This document shows positions 37,032-45,360 of a DNA stretch of 64,000 nt, one piece after another. The notes beneath the pieces are model-generated. The model did not search any database. It was not told the DNA's origin and worked only from the letters and a program-made list of their open reading frames with translations. How positions within the stretch are numbered: the first letter of the stretch is position 1; each line of letters begins with the position of its first letter. The stretch is from the NCBI RefSeq assembly GCF_004797125.1, contig NZ_CP038810.1, positions 2,604,001 through 2,668,000 on the forward strand, in the 5' to 3' direction. Origin of the DNA: Flavobacterium sangjuense (GTDB lineage: Bacteria; Bacteroidota; Bacteroidia; Flavobacteriales; Flavobacteriaceae). The translations under genes were made by a program, and so were the position numbers.

Positions 37032-37409
37032 ATGAAAAAATTTCTTTTCCTACTAATTTTAACTTCCGGAGTTTACGCACAACAAGAAGTGCTTAATGTT
37101 CAACACTATTGTGTTGATGTAAAACCTTTCAAAAAAGGAGAGTGTGATATCTCTGGAAACGAATATTCCTTTGTATTTTTAGATATTCAAAAAAAAGATG
37201 TAACCTTTTTTTTCACCGACACCAAACTCAAATATAAAATAACAGAATCTCATATAGAAGACTCAAATCCTAATTTCACTTGGTATAATTTAATAAATGA
37301 AAAAGGGAGTATGGAAATGAGAATCAATAAACAAAAAACAAAGATTGAATTTATTGATGCAACTAACCATATCTATTTGACTGTCGGTAAATCTACAAAA
37401 TCAGAATAG
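37032..37409 (+). CDS. Small exported protein of unknown function
   Basis: 125 residues from the ATG at 37032. The frame is open from 36963, but the signal peptide (KKFLFLLILTSGVYAQQ) begins here. The mature part is polar, has two cysteines (in QHYCVDVKPF and GECDISG), and is predicted beta-rich with FVFLDIQKKDVTFFF. No family is recognised. It lies downstream of a terminator hairpin and 76 nt before the NlpC/P60 gene, which has its own promoter box. Confidence 0.65.
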   Translation: MKKFLFLLILTSGVYAQQEVLNVQHYCVDVKPFKKGECDISGNEYSFVFLDIQKKDVTFFFTDTKLKYKITESHIEDSNPNFTWYNLINEKGSMEMRINKQKTKIEFIDATNHIYLTVGKSTKSE

Positions 37410-37444
37410 TCGAAACAATAACTAGTTTAATGCTACAATTAATT

Positions 37445-37452
37445 TAGCTTTG
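37445..37452 (+). promoter_or_regulatory. -7 box of the NlpC/P60 gene (TAGCTTTG)
   Basis: Exact TAnnTTTG match. Transcription near 37456-37459 puts the ATGs at 37456 and 37459 at the very transcript start and favours the ATG at 37486. Confidence 0.5.
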
Positions 37453-37485
37453 CCAATGATGGATATAACTGCATCTATTTTCTCT

Positions 37486-38040
37486 ATGAAAGCTCAAAAA
37501 ATAAACCTCTCAAAACATGCTATACTCATTGGCGTTTCACTAATTTTTTTATGGATTTCGTTTGATTACTTTAAGAAATCGGATATGCTGCCTCAAAGCA
37601 ATGAAACACTTATTAATGGTCAACTCATAAATCCAACACAAAACACGGTTTCGAGAAGAGACAGCATTGTTAATTATGGAATGGAATTATTAGGTACTCC
37701 TTATGTTTCAGCCGGCACTGACAAGAATGGATTTGACTGTTCAGGATTTATTTATTATGTATTTAAGCATTTTAAAATTGAGGTTCCCCGAAGTTCACCA
37801 CAATATAAAAATTTTGGAAAAGAGGTTCCAATAGAAAATGTAAAAAAAGGAGATATTTTAGTGTTCTTGAGCCCTACCGCTAATGTCGTAGGCCATCTGG
37901 GCATCGTTACAAATCCAAAAGGAATGGAAACCGAATTTATTCATTCGACTTCAGGTCGTGAAATGAAAGTGGTTATTTCAAGTCTTAAAGTAGAAGGTTA
38001 CAAGCGCAGGTTTGTAAAAGCGATAAGCGTAATCAATTAA
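37486..38040 (+). CDS. NlpC/P60 family cell-wall endopeptidase
   Basis: 184 residues from the ATG at 37486, chosen because a promoter box overlaps the upstream TTG and earlier ATGs. One N-terminal membrane helix (HAILIGVSLIFLWISFDYF) is followed by a C-terminal NlpC/P60 domain. This has the catalytic cysteine in FDCSGFIYYVF, the histidine in VGHLGIVTN, and a second polar position in FIHSTSGR. GTPYVSAGTDKNG is the typical domain start. It should cleave D-glutamyl to diamino-acid bonds in peptidoglycan stem peptides from an inner-membrane anchor. Its 3' end overlaps the convergent holA gene by 8 nt. Confidence 0.9.
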   Translation: MKAQKINLSKHAILIGVSLIFLWISFDYFKKSDMLPQSNETLINGQLINPTQNTVSRRDSIVNYGMELLGTPYVSAGTDKNGFDCSGFIYYVFKHFKIEVPRSSPQYKNFGKEVPIENVKKGDILVFLSPTANVVGHLGIVTNPKGMETEFIHSTSGREMKVVISSLKVEGYKRRFVKAISVIN

Positions 38041-39037
38041 AAATACTAACCAGCATCTCTTTCAACAAATCGCCTTGCGGCAAAGCATTAGCACCAACAC
38101 CTTTACTTTTTACATCAACATCGCGTAGTTTTCCAACAATTGCGCTTACTTTTTTCATTGGATAATTATGGGCTGCAGCAATATAATCATTGACAAAATA
38201 AGGGCTTACTTTAAGTATTTTGGCAACATTTGGGGCAGACTTATCTTTTAAACCATGATATTGCAGCAAAGCAGAAAAGAAACTAAACACCAATCCGTTG
38301 GTCATTACAATTGGATTGTCTTTTTGATTCTGCGCAAAGTAATTGGCTATTTGATAAGCTTTAAATTGGTTTTTCTCACCAATGGCTTTTCTGAATTCAA
38401 ACACATTGAAATCCTTGCTAAATCCAATGTTTTCTTCGATATGATGCGGCGTAATGGTACTTCCTTTTGGCAAAATGATTTCCAGTTTGGTCAATTCGTT
38501 GGCAATCCGACTCAAATCGTTCCCAAGAAATTCGACAAGCATTGCCATAGCTTTGGGTTCAATACCATAACCACGACCTTGTAAAACGCGTTTAATCCAC
38601 TCGCCTACTTTGTTGTCGTACATCTTTTTGCTTTCGTAAACCAAGCCATGTTTTTCGATTGTTTTGGTTACTTTCTTGCGTTTGTCAAGGGTTTTGTATT
38701 TGTAGGCAAAAACCAAAACCGTAGTCGGTTGTGGATTTTCGGCATACTTTTCCAACTGATCAATCGTTCTGGATAATTCTTGTGCTTCCTTAACAATAAC
38801 CACCTGACGTTCTGCCATCATTGGGTAACGTTTAGCATTTGCAACTATATCATCAATAGTAGTATCACGACCATAAAGCACCATTTGGTTAAACCCTTTT
38901 TCATCTTCTGTCAAAAGGTTGTCTTCCAGATATTCGGTGATTCTATCAATATAATAAGGCTCTTCACCCATCAGAAAATAGATAGGCTTGATATTCCCAG
39001 CTTTGATGTCGTTAATTATTTTTACTACTTCTTCCAA
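38033..39037 (-). CDS. holA: DNA polymerase III delta subunit HolA
   Basis: 334 residues, the usual delta-subunit size. The N-terminal domain starts KPIYFLMGEEPYYIDRITEYL, followed by FNQMVLYGRDTTIDDIVANA (split motif: FNQMVLYG, then DDIVANAKRYPMMAERQVV). The helical C-terminal collar domain has ENIGFSKDFNVFEFRKAIG. Delta opens the beta sliding clamp during loading by the clamp-loader complex. It is divergent from the HsdR_N-type gene, an arrangement I believe is common in flavobacteria. The gene end overlaps the convergent NlpC/P60 gene. Confidence 0.92.
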   Translation of the reverse strand: MEEVVKIINDIKAGNIKPIYFLMGEEPYYIDRITEYLEDNLLTEDEKGFNQMVLYGRDTTIDDIVANAKRYPMMAERQVVIVKEAQELSRTIDQLEKYAENPQPTTVLVFAYKYKTLDKRKKVTKTIEKHGLVYESKKMYDNKVGEWIKRVLQGRGYGIEPKAMAMLVEFLGNDLSRIANELTKLEIILPKGSTITPHHIEENIGFSKDFNVFEFRKAIGEKNQFKAYQIANYFAQNQKDNPIVMTNGLVFSFFSALLQYHGLKDKSAPNVAKILKVSPYFVNDYIAAAHNYPMKKVSAIVGKLRDVDVKSKGVGANALPQGDLLKEMLVSIFN

Positions 39038-39056
39038 AATAAGTTGATTCGGTTAT

Positions 39057-39087
39057 TTGGTTATTCGTTTATTTGATAATAGATTTG
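39057..39087 (+). promoter_or_regulatory. Promoter of the HsdR_N-type gene (TTG - 20 bp - TAGATTTG)
   Basis: The -33 TTG at 39057-39059 and exact TAnnTTTG at 39080-39087 have a 20-bp spacer. The box ends 4 nt before the ATG at 39092, so the transcript should be leaderless or nearly so. Confidence 0.7.
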
Positions 39088-39091
39088 TTGA

Positions 39092-39538
39092 ATGCAAAAA
39101 CTGAATTTTCCGTCCTTTTCGTTTCGCTTCAAAAATAGTGAAAATAAAGTGTCAATTTTTGATGATATCAGGAAAAAGTTTATCATTCTCACACCCGAAG
39201 AATGGGTTCGTCAACACACCGTTCAATTTTTACTTCAAGAGAAAAATTATCCGAAATCATATATAAATGTTGAAAAACTCATTAAGATTAATGACATCAA
39301 CAAACGCTATGACGCTGTAGTTTTTCAACCCAATGGAGCGTTGTTTTTATTGGTAGAATGCAAAGCGCCTGAAGTAAAAATCACGCAGGAAACCTTTGAC
39401 CAAATTGCACGCTATAATCTGACACTAAAAGCACAATACCTGATGGTAACCAACGGACTAAATCATTACTTTTGTCAAATGGACTTCGAGAATGAGAAGT
39501 ATATTTTCCTTGAAGAGTTACCAGATTATAGACAATAG
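39092..39538 (+). CDS. Standalone type I restriction HsdR N-terminal-like (PD-(D/E)xK) protein
   Basis: 148 residues matching the HsdR N-terminal nuclease-like domain: TPEEWVRQHTVQFLL, then RYDAVVF and LLVECKAPEVKI, which supply the D...ExK catalytic pattern, then FDQIARYNLTLKAQYLMVTNG. There are no helicase, specificity or methylase partners nearby, so it is not part of a type I system here. It is probably a small nuclease or a repair-linked protein next to holA. Role unknown. It lies 15 nt before the glycosyltransferase gene, so they may share a transcript. Confidence 0.82.
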   Translation: MQKLNFPSFSFRFKNSENKVSIFDDIRKKFIILTPEEWVRQHTVQFLLQEKNYPKSYINVEKLIKINDINKRYDAVVFQPNGALFLLVECKAPEVKITQETFDQIARYNLTLKAQYLMVTNGLNHYFCQMDFENEKYIFLEELPDYRQ

Positions 39539-39553
39539 ACGAATAGATAATAG

Positions 39554-40549
39554 ATGATAGACAAGAAGATAGCTGTAGTTATACTGAATTGGAACGGAGC
39601 AAAGTTGTTAGAACAATTTTTACCCTCAGTTATTGCCTATTCTGATGATGCAAAAATCTATGTGGCTGATAATGCATCGACGGATAATTCCATTGCGGTA
39701 ATAAAAGAAAAGTTTCCATCGATTACTATTATTCAAAATGATGGTAATTATGGCTTTGCCAAAGGCTATAATCTGGCGTTGCAACAGGTTGAAGAAGAAT
39801 ATTATGCTCTGGTAAATTCCGATATTGAAGTTACTAAAAACTGGCTTGCTCCTATGCTGAAAATTTTTGATTCAGAAGCCAATATTGGAATAATACAACC
39901 AAAGATTTTAGATTATAAAAACAAAGAATACTTTGAATATGCCGGTGCTGCTGGTGGTTTTATCGACCAATTTGGTTATCCTTATTGCAGAGGCAGAATT
40001 TTTGAAACTATAGAAAAAGACAACGGTCAATATGATGATGCTTTGGAAATCTTTTGGGCAAGTGGTGCCTGCTTTTTTATCCGAAAAGAAGTTTACCGAA
40101 AACTAAATGGTTTTGACGATGATTTCTTTGCGCATCAGGAAGAAATTGATTTGTGCTGGCGCGCATTTAATTTGGGCTTCAAAGTCAAATATACTCCGGC
40201 ATCTGTAGTATATCATGTTGGTGGTGCCACCTTAAACGAAAGCAATCCGAAAAAAACATTTTTGAATTTTAGAAATTCATTATTGATGCTTACTAAAAAT
40301 TTACCTGAAAACAAGTTGGTTCCCATACTTTTTGTGCGTCTGCTACTTGATGGCATTGCCGGAATTCAATTTATTTTTAAAGGAAAATTTATTCATTGCT
40401 GGGCAATTATTAAGGCTCATTTTCATTATTATCATCTGATTAACAAAACGTTGAAAAAACGAAAAGGAAATCAATCCGATAATTATTATCACTGCAAAAG
40501 CATTGTCTATCGCTACTTTCTGAAGAACGGCACTATATTTGAAAAGTGA
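39554..40549 (+). CDS. Family 2 glycosyltransferase
   Basis: 331 residues with a GT-A fold: VVILNWNGAKLLEQFLPSV at the start, ADNASTDNS, NDGNYGFAKGYN, the metal/nucleotide-sugar motif ALVNSDIEV, and the acceptor-side motif HQEEIDLCWRAFNLGF with the ED-like base. A weakly hydrophobic C-terminal stretch may sit on the membrane. It resembles rhamnosyltransferase-like enzymes that add sugars to cell-surface glycans. Donor and acceptor are unknown. It starts 15 nt after the HsdR_N-type gene. Confidence 0.9.
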   Translation: MIDKKIAVVILNWNGAKLLEQFLPSVIAYSDDAKIYVADNASTDNSIAVIKEKFPSITIIQNDGNYGFAKGYNLALQQVEEEYYALVNSDIEVTKNWLAPMLKIFDSEANIGIIQPKILDYKNKEYFEYAGAAGGFIDQFGYPYCRGRIFETIEKDNGQYDDALEIFWASGACFFIRKEVYRKLNGFDDDFFAHQEEIDLCWRAFNLGFKVKYTPASVVYHVGGATLNESNPKKTFLNFRNSLLMLTKNLPENKLVPILFVRLLLDGIAGIQFIFKGKFIHCWAIIKAHFHYYHLINKTLKKRKGNQSDNYYHCKSIVYRYFLKNGTIFEK

Positions 40550-40581
40550 TTTTAACAAGAGTTTATCATTTAAATGCACTC

Positions 40582-40609
40582 TTGTAATCTAAAATAATCC
40601 GTACTTTTG
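40582..40609 (+). promoter_or_regulatory. Promoter of the OmpA lipoprotein gene (TTG - 17 bp - TACTTTTG)
   Basis: The -33 TTG at 40582-40584 and exact TAnnTTTG at 40602-40609 lie 23 nt before the ATG. Confidence 0.65.
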
Positions 40610-40632
40610 TTAAAATTAAAATCACCTAATTC

Positions 40633-41469
40633 ATGAAAAAAGTAATTTTCGCACTATCGTTACTTGCCCTAACCCTGACCTCTTGTGGTTCAAAGAAGAA
40701 AATCGCTGCTTTAGAAGCACAAAACAAAGAATGTCAAGATTTATTGAATTCAACTACAGTTAAATTGAACTTGTGTCTTTCTGAAAAAGACGCGCTTTCT
40801 AAACAAAACGATTACTTAAAACAAAATAACTCCGACTTAATAAATAGCTCCAAAGAAATGACTATGTTAAGTACAAAAGGAGCACAAAATCTTGAAAAAT
40901 CATTAGAAAGTTTAAGAGAAAAAGACCTTAAAATTACTCGTCTTCAGGATGCTTTAACTAAAAAAGACAGCGTTACTTTGGCTTTGGTTACGAGTTTAAA
41001 AAGCTCGGTTGGTATTTCTGACCCAGATGTTGAAATCAACGTAGAAAAAGGAGTTGTTTTTATCTCTATTGCTGATAAATTATTGTTCAAAAGCGGAAGC
41101 TATGTAGTGAGCGACAGAGCTAAAGAAGTTTTGGGTAAAGTAGCTAAAGTAATCAACAGCCGTCCTACATTTGAATGTATGGTCGAAGGTCATACTGATA
41201 ATGTACCTTTTACAGGAAATGCAGTACTATTAGACAACTGGGATTTGAGCGTAAAACGTTCAACCGCTATTATCAGAGTATTGACAAAAGATTTAGGTGT
41301 TAAACCATCTCAATTAATTGCTGCCGGAAGAAGCGAATTTATTCCTTTAGTGGATAACAATTCAGCTGACAACAGAGCAAAAAACAGAAGAACTCGTATT
41401 GTAGTTTTACCAAAAATTGATGAGTTCTACGAGATGATTGAAAAAGAAATGAAGAATCAGAAGAAATAG
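40633..41469 (+). CDS. OmpA-family coiled-coil lipoprotein
   Basis: 278 residues. The lipoprotein signal ends LTLTSCGSKKK (lipobox cysteine at residue 19). A coiled coil spans about residues 24-105. The C-terminal OmpA/MotB domain (about 140-270) has LLFKSGSYVVS, VEGHTDNVPF, NWDLSVKRSTAIIRVL and NRRTRIVVLP, which bind peptidoglycan. It should tether the outer membrane to the cell wall. It is a single transcription unit with its own promoter and terminator. Confidence 0.92.
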   Translation: MKKVIFALSLLALTLTSCGSKKKIAALEAQNKECQDLLNSTTVKLNLCLSEKDALSKQNDYLKQNNSDLINSSKEMTMLSTKGAQNLEKSLESLREKDLKITRLQDALTKKDSVTLALVTSLKSSVGISDPDVEINVEKGVVFISIADKLLFKSGSYVVSDRAKEVLGKVAKVINSRPTFECMVEGHTDNVPFTGNAVLLDNWDLSVKRSTAIIRVLTKDLGVKPSQLIAAGRSEFIPLVDNNSADNRAKNRRTRIVVLPKIDEFYEMIEKEMKNQKK

Positions 41470-41479
41470 TTTCTTGAGA

Positions 41480-41590
41480 AGAAAGAGAATAGAATATAGA
41501 TAATAGACAAAAACGTCCCGAGAAATCAGGACGTTTTTTTTATTTAAAAGAAATGTCTATTTTCTTTTCTCTATATTCTATTTTCTTTCT
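41480..41590. repeat. Long imperfect inverted repeat enclosing a terminator
   Basis: The left arm 41480-41509 and right arm 41554-41590 share the core AGAAAGxxAATAGAATATAGA and AATAGACA in inverse orientation, with an 8-nt interruption in the right arm. The terminator hairpin lies in the middle. It sits between convergent genes and touches the 3' end of the YciO/TsaC-like gene. Confidence 0.65.
41509..41541. terminator. Terminator after the OmpA lipoprotein gene
   Basis: The stem AAACGTCC / GGACGTTT has a 10-nt loop, with A and T runs flanking. It lies between convergent genes. Confidence 0.85.
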
Positions 41591-42209
41591 AAAAAATATC
41601 AGGGTCTCCTTTTCCTTCACGGAGAACGACTGGTTCATATCCTGACAAATCGATAATCGTAGAACCAACATTATCTCCGTAACCGCCATCAATGACTAAA
41701 TCAACTAAGTATTGCCATTTTTCAAAAATCAATTCCGGGTCAGTTGAATATTCTAGGACTTCATCATCATCGTGAATGGAAGTTGATACAATTGGGTTCC
41801 CCAACTGTTTTACAATTTCGAGCGCAATGTTATTATCTGGAATTCTAATTCCAACCGTTTTCTTTTTGCGGAATTCTTTTGGCAAATCATTATTGCCTGG
41901 CAAAATAAAAGTATAAGGTCCAGGCAAGGTTCTTTTTAGAATTTTAAAAGTCGACGTATCTATTTGACGAACATAATCAGATAAATTACTCAAATCACTA
42001 CAAACAAAAGAGAAATTGGCTTTCTCCAGCTTAATCCCTTTTATTTTGGCAATGCGTTCCAAAGCTTTAGTATTGGTAATATCACAACCCAAACCATAAA
42101 CGGTATCAGTCGGATAAATTACCAAACCTCCATTTTTTAAAACATCAACTACCTTTTTGATAGCTGCTTCGCTGGGTTTGTCTTCGTATATTTTTATGAA
42201 TTCGGCCAT
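41589..42209 (-). CDS. YrdC/Sua5-fold protein, YciO-like (threonylcarbamoyl-AMP synthase family)
   Basis: 206 residues. The fold signature VYPTDTVYGLGCDITN is followed by ANFSFVCSDLSNLSDYV, PGPYTFILPG, KKTVGIRIPDN, PIVSTSIHDDD and VVLREGKGD. Length and the closing motifs are closer to E. coli YciO than to TsaC; for example the family SxN motif of TsaC is replaced by STSIHDD. TsaC makes threonylcarbamoyl-AMP for tRNA t6A37. Whether this protein does so is uncertain, but it may be the main representative in this genome. It lies 89 nt after the UvrD-type gene on the same strand. Confidence 0.85.
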   Translation of the reverse strand: MAEFIKIYEDKPSEAAIKKVVDVLKNGGLVIYPTDTVYGLGCDITNTKALERIAKIKGIKLEKANFSFVCSDLSNLSDYVRQIDTSTFKILKRTLPGPYTFILPGNNDLPKEFRKKKTVGIRIPDNNIALEIVKQLGNPIVSTSIHDDDEVLEYSTDPELIFEKWQYLVDLVIDGGYGDNVGSTIIDLSGYEPVVLREGKGDPDIF

Positions 42210-42298
42210 AAATTAGAAAATAGATGAAAGAGAAAAGATAAAAGACTCGTCTCTTTATAGTTATTTATTCTTGCTTCTTGTCTCTTGCTTCTTTCTTC

Positions 42299-44629
42299 TT
42301 ATCCAATTATATCCAACTTCGCAAATCTCAAAAGCAGTTTCTTAATTCCGCCAACTTCAAATTTGATTTCTGCTTTTTTATCTGCGCCTGCGCCTTCTAA
42401 ACTAACGACTTGACCTTTGCCAAATCTTTCGTGAATTACTAAATTTCCAATCGTTAAATTGCTGTCAAACAAATTAGTGTTACTTGGCGCATTCCCAATT
42501 GGTTTCAATTTACGAATATTCACGGATGAAATAGGTTCATCTCCATATTTTTTTGGTGGCGTTCCGGCAGTTGGTTTGGCTAATCGCAATTTGGACTTAT
42601 CAATATCGCCAAAAATATCCAAATCAATCGTTGGTTTGTAACGATAACCTGTGTCCATCGGATTCAAATATTCAAGATATTCATCTTTTATTTCTTCGAT
42701 AAAACGGGATGGTTCTGCATCGGTTAATTTTCCCCAACGGTAACGCGATTGTGCATAAGTTAAATATGCCTGATGCTCAGCTCGGGTTAAGGCAACGTAG
42801 AACAATCTTCGTTCTTCTTCGAGTTCACTTCTTGTATTCAAACTCATCGCACTCGGAAATAAATCTTCTTCCATTCCGACCACAAAAACATACGGGAATT
42901 CTAATCCTTTTGCCAGGTGAATCGTCATCAAAGCTACTCTATCGTCATCACCGGTATCACGGTCTAAATCGGTTGCGAGTGCAACATCTTCCAAGAATTC
43001 GGATAAAGCACCACGCGCTCCATCAATTTCTCTTTGCCCTTCGATGAAGTCTTTGATACCACCCATTAAAGTTTCTATATTTTCAATTCGGGCAATACCT
43101 TCCGGAGTTCCATCTTTTTTGAGTTCCTGGATTAAGCCTGTTTTTTTGGCAACATGTTCTGTTAAAACAAATGCATCCTGTTGTTCGTTGATGACTTGAA
43201 AACTCTTAATCATCGTCACAAAATCATCCAACTTTTGTTTGGTGCCCGAATTCAATTTCAAATCAATCTTATCGATGTTTTCCATTACTTCAAAAATGGA
43301 ACGTTTGTAATGATTGGCAGCAACCGTAAGCTTTTCAACGGTTGTGTCACCAATTCCACGAGCTGGATAGTTTATCACACGAATCAACGCTTCTTCGTCT
43401 TTTGGGTTAATTACCAATCGAAGATAACAAAGCACATCTTTAATTTCTTTTCGTTGATAGAAAGACAAACCACCATAAATTCGATACGGAATATCACGTT
43501 TGCGCAAAGCGTCTTCCATCGCACGGGATTGTGCATTGGTGCGATACAAAATCGCAAACTGACCGTTTAGCATTTGGTTACGCATCTTTTGTTCAAAGAT
43601 TTCACCAGCAACAAATCGGCCTTCTTCACCATCTGTAATGCTTCGGTGCACTTTTATTTTTGGACCAAAATCATTGGCTGTCCAAACTATTTTTTCAAGC
43701 TTGGTTTTATTTTTATCGATAATCGAATTGGCGGCTTCAACAATATTTTTGGTAGAACGATAATTCTGCTCTAATCGATAGGTTTTTACATTTTCATAAT
43801 CCTTTTGGAAGTTGAGAATGTTATTGATATTCGCTCCACGAAATGCATAGATACTTTGGGCATCATCACCAACCACGCAAATATTTTGAAATCTATCACT
43901 CAACGCACGCACAATCAAATACTGCGAGTGATTGGTATCTTGGTACTCATCAACCAAAATATATCGAAATCTGTCCTGGTATTTTGCCAACACATCCGGA
44001 AAACGATTTAAAAGTTCGTTGGTTTTTAATAACAAATCATCAAAATCCATTGCGCCGGCTTTAAAACATCTGTCAACATAATTGGCATAGATTTCACCCA
44101 AACGTGGCTTTTTGCTCATAGCATCCTGCTCTTGTAATTCGGGATTGTTTAAGTACGCTTTGACCGTAATCAATGAATTTTTATACGATGAGATTCTGCC
44201 CAAAATTTGTTTGGGTTTATAAATATCTTTATCCAACTGCATCTCTTTGATAATCGCCGAAATCAACCGAACACTGTCCTGCGTGTCATAAATGGTAAAA
44301 TTGGAAGGAAAACCTAATTTGTCTGCTTCGCTTCTTAAGATTCGGGCAAACACCGAGTGAAACGTTCCCATCCAAAGGTTTTTAGCTTCGTTCGTTCCAA
44401 CAATATCAGCGATACGCTTTTTCATTTCACGTGCCGCTTTGTTGGTAAACGTCAGTGCCAAAATATTAAACGCATCCACACCCAAACTCATCAAATAGGA
44501 AATACGAACCGTCAGCACACGCGTTTTTCCAGAACCTGCGCCGGCAATGATAATCATTGGGCCATCTTTCTGAAAAACGGGTTGTTGCTGGGCTTCGTTA
44601 AGTTGGGAGATATATTTTTCTATCATCAT
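42299..44629 (-). CDS. UvrD/PcrA-type superfamily 1 DNA helicase
   Basis: 776 residues with all SF1A motifs: Q motif LNEAQQQPV, Walker A AGAGSGKTRVL, Ia TFTNKAAREMK, II VDEYQDTN, III GDDAQSIYAFRGA, IV EQNYRST, V TIHLAKGLEFPYVFVVGMEE (shortened here), VI VALTRAEHQAYL. The C-terminal tail has the Tudor-like GNLVIHERFGKGQVVSLEG that binds RNA polymerase in PcrA/UvrD. A 3'-5' helicase for nucleotide-excision and mismatch repair and clearance of stalled forks. It is preceded by a full promoter. Confidence 0.95.
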   Translation of the reverse strand: MMIEKYISQLNEAQQQPVFQKDGPMIIIAGAGSGKTRVLTVRISYLMSLGVDAFNILALTFTNKAAREMKKRIADIVGTNEAKNLWMGTFHSVFARILRSEADKLGFPSNFTIYDTQDSVRLISAIIKEMQLDKDIYKPKQILGRISSYKNSLITVKAYLNNPELQEQDAMSKKPRLGEIYANYVDRCFKAGAMDFDDLLLKTNELLNRFPDVLAKYQDRFRYILVDEYQDTNHSQYLIVRALSDRFQNICVVGDDAQSIYAFRGANINNILNFQKDYENVKTYRLEQNYRSTKNIVEAANSIIDKNKTKLEKIVWTANDFGPKIKVHRSITDGEEGRFVAGEIFEQKMRNQMLNGQFAILYRTNAQSRAMEDALRKRDIPYRIYGGLSFYQRKEIKDVLCYLRLVINPKDEEALIRVINYPARGIGDTTVEKLTVAANHYKRSIFEVMENIDKIDLKLNSGTKQKLDDFVTMIKSFQVINEQQDAFVLTEHVAKKTGLIQELKKDGTPEGIARIENIETLMGGIKDFIEGQREIDGARGALSEFLEDVALATDLDRDTGDDDRVALMTIHLAKGLEFPYVFVVGMEEDLFPSAMSLNTRSELEEERRLFYVALTRAEHQAYLTYAQSRYRWGKLTDAEPSRFIEEIKDEYLEYLNPMDTGYRYKPTIDLDIFGDIDKSKLRLAKPTAGTPPKKYGDEPISSVNIRKLKPIGNAPSNTNLFDSNLTIGNLVIHERFGKGQVVSLEGAGADKKAEIKFEVGGIKKLLLRFAKLDIIG

Positions 44630-44642
44630 TTTTGAGAATGTT

Positions 44643-44673
44643 CAAATTTATGATTACTCGTATTGAATTACAA
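44643..44673 (-). promoter_or_regulatory. Promoter of the UvrD-type gene (TTG - 20 bp - TAAATTTG, minus strand)
   Basis: On the minus strand, -33 TTG at 44671-44673 and TAnnTTTG at 44643-44650, with a 20-bp spacer. The box is 13 nt before the ATG. Confidence 0.7.
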
Positions 44674-44695
44674 TAAATTTTAAGGGTATTTCTAT

Positions 44696-44703
44696 TATAT
44701 TTG
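44696..44703 (+). promoter_or_regulatory. -7 box for the gene at 44793 (TATATTTG)
   Basis: Exact TAnnTTTG match giving a leader of about 85 nt. No -33 TTG at the usual distance. Confidence 0.4.
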
Positions 44704-44792
44704 TCAACAATTTTAGTCAAGTTCTCGATACTTTCCGATTAAAAATAGGAACACTCGAACTGACGGAATAAAATTATAAATCAATTTCAATT

Positions 44793-45317
44793 ATGAACTC
44801 CGATAAGATTTTAGAATTACTAATGTATGCTGTTCCTTCACTAATAACTGGTGGTGTAGCCTATTATTTGTTTGATAATTACTTTAAAGACCAACAAAAT
44901 ACCAGACGCTGGTTATTGCAAAGAGAAAATCAGAAACACTCATTACCATTGCGTTTGCAGGCGTATGAACGATTGGCTTTGTTTTTAGAGCGTATCAATC
45001 CTTCTAAATTGCTGATTAGAGTAGCACCATTAAGTGACAATAAAGTAGATTATCAAAACCTTTTGATTCATCATATTGAGCAGGAATACGAGCATAACAT
45101 CACGCAACAGGTATATATTACGAATGAACTTTGGACGATGCTTTTAACCGCTAAAAATACCATCATTCAAAATATCAGAAAAACAGCTTTGGATGAAACT
45201 GTTACCACTGCGGATCAGTTAAGAGAAAAGATTTTAAGCAATCTACTCGACGGACAATCTGCTACTACTGTAGCTCTTAGCTATTTAAAAAATGAAGTCG
45301 CTGAAGTTTTAGGATAA
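44793..45317 (+). CDS. Membrane-anchored helical protein of unknown function
   Basis: 174 residues. One N-terminal membrane helix (about residues 8-28) is followed by a basic cytoplasmic segment (FKDQQNTRRWLLQRENQK) and a helical domain. PLRLQAYERLALFLERINP and HHIEQEYEHNITQQVYIT are its most family-like stretches. I know similar flavobacterial hypothetical proteins but no function. It ends at a perfect terminator. Confidence 0.75.
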   Translation: MNSDKILELLMYAVPSLITGGVAYYLFDNYFKDQQNTRRWLLQRENQKHSLPLRLQAYERLALFLERINPSKLLIRVAPLSDNKVDYQNLLIHHIEQEYEHNITQQVYITNELWTMLLTAKNTIIQNIRKTALDETVTTADQLREKILSNLLDGQSATTVALSYLKNEVAEVLG

Positions 45318-45350
45318 CAAAAATCCTTCTCAATTGAGAAGGATTTTTTG
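45318..45350. terminator. Bidirectional terminator
   Basis: AAAATCCTTCTCAATTGAGA and its inverse form a perfect palindrome of at least 28 bp with flanking A and T runs. It lies between the convergent genes ending at 45317 and 45361. Confidence 0.9.
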
Positions 45351-45360
45351 TTTATAATCA

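Noticed and set aside
43181-43570. 129-codon plus-strand frame inside the UvrD-type gene
   Set aside because: Antisense shadow of conserved SF1 helicase sequence.
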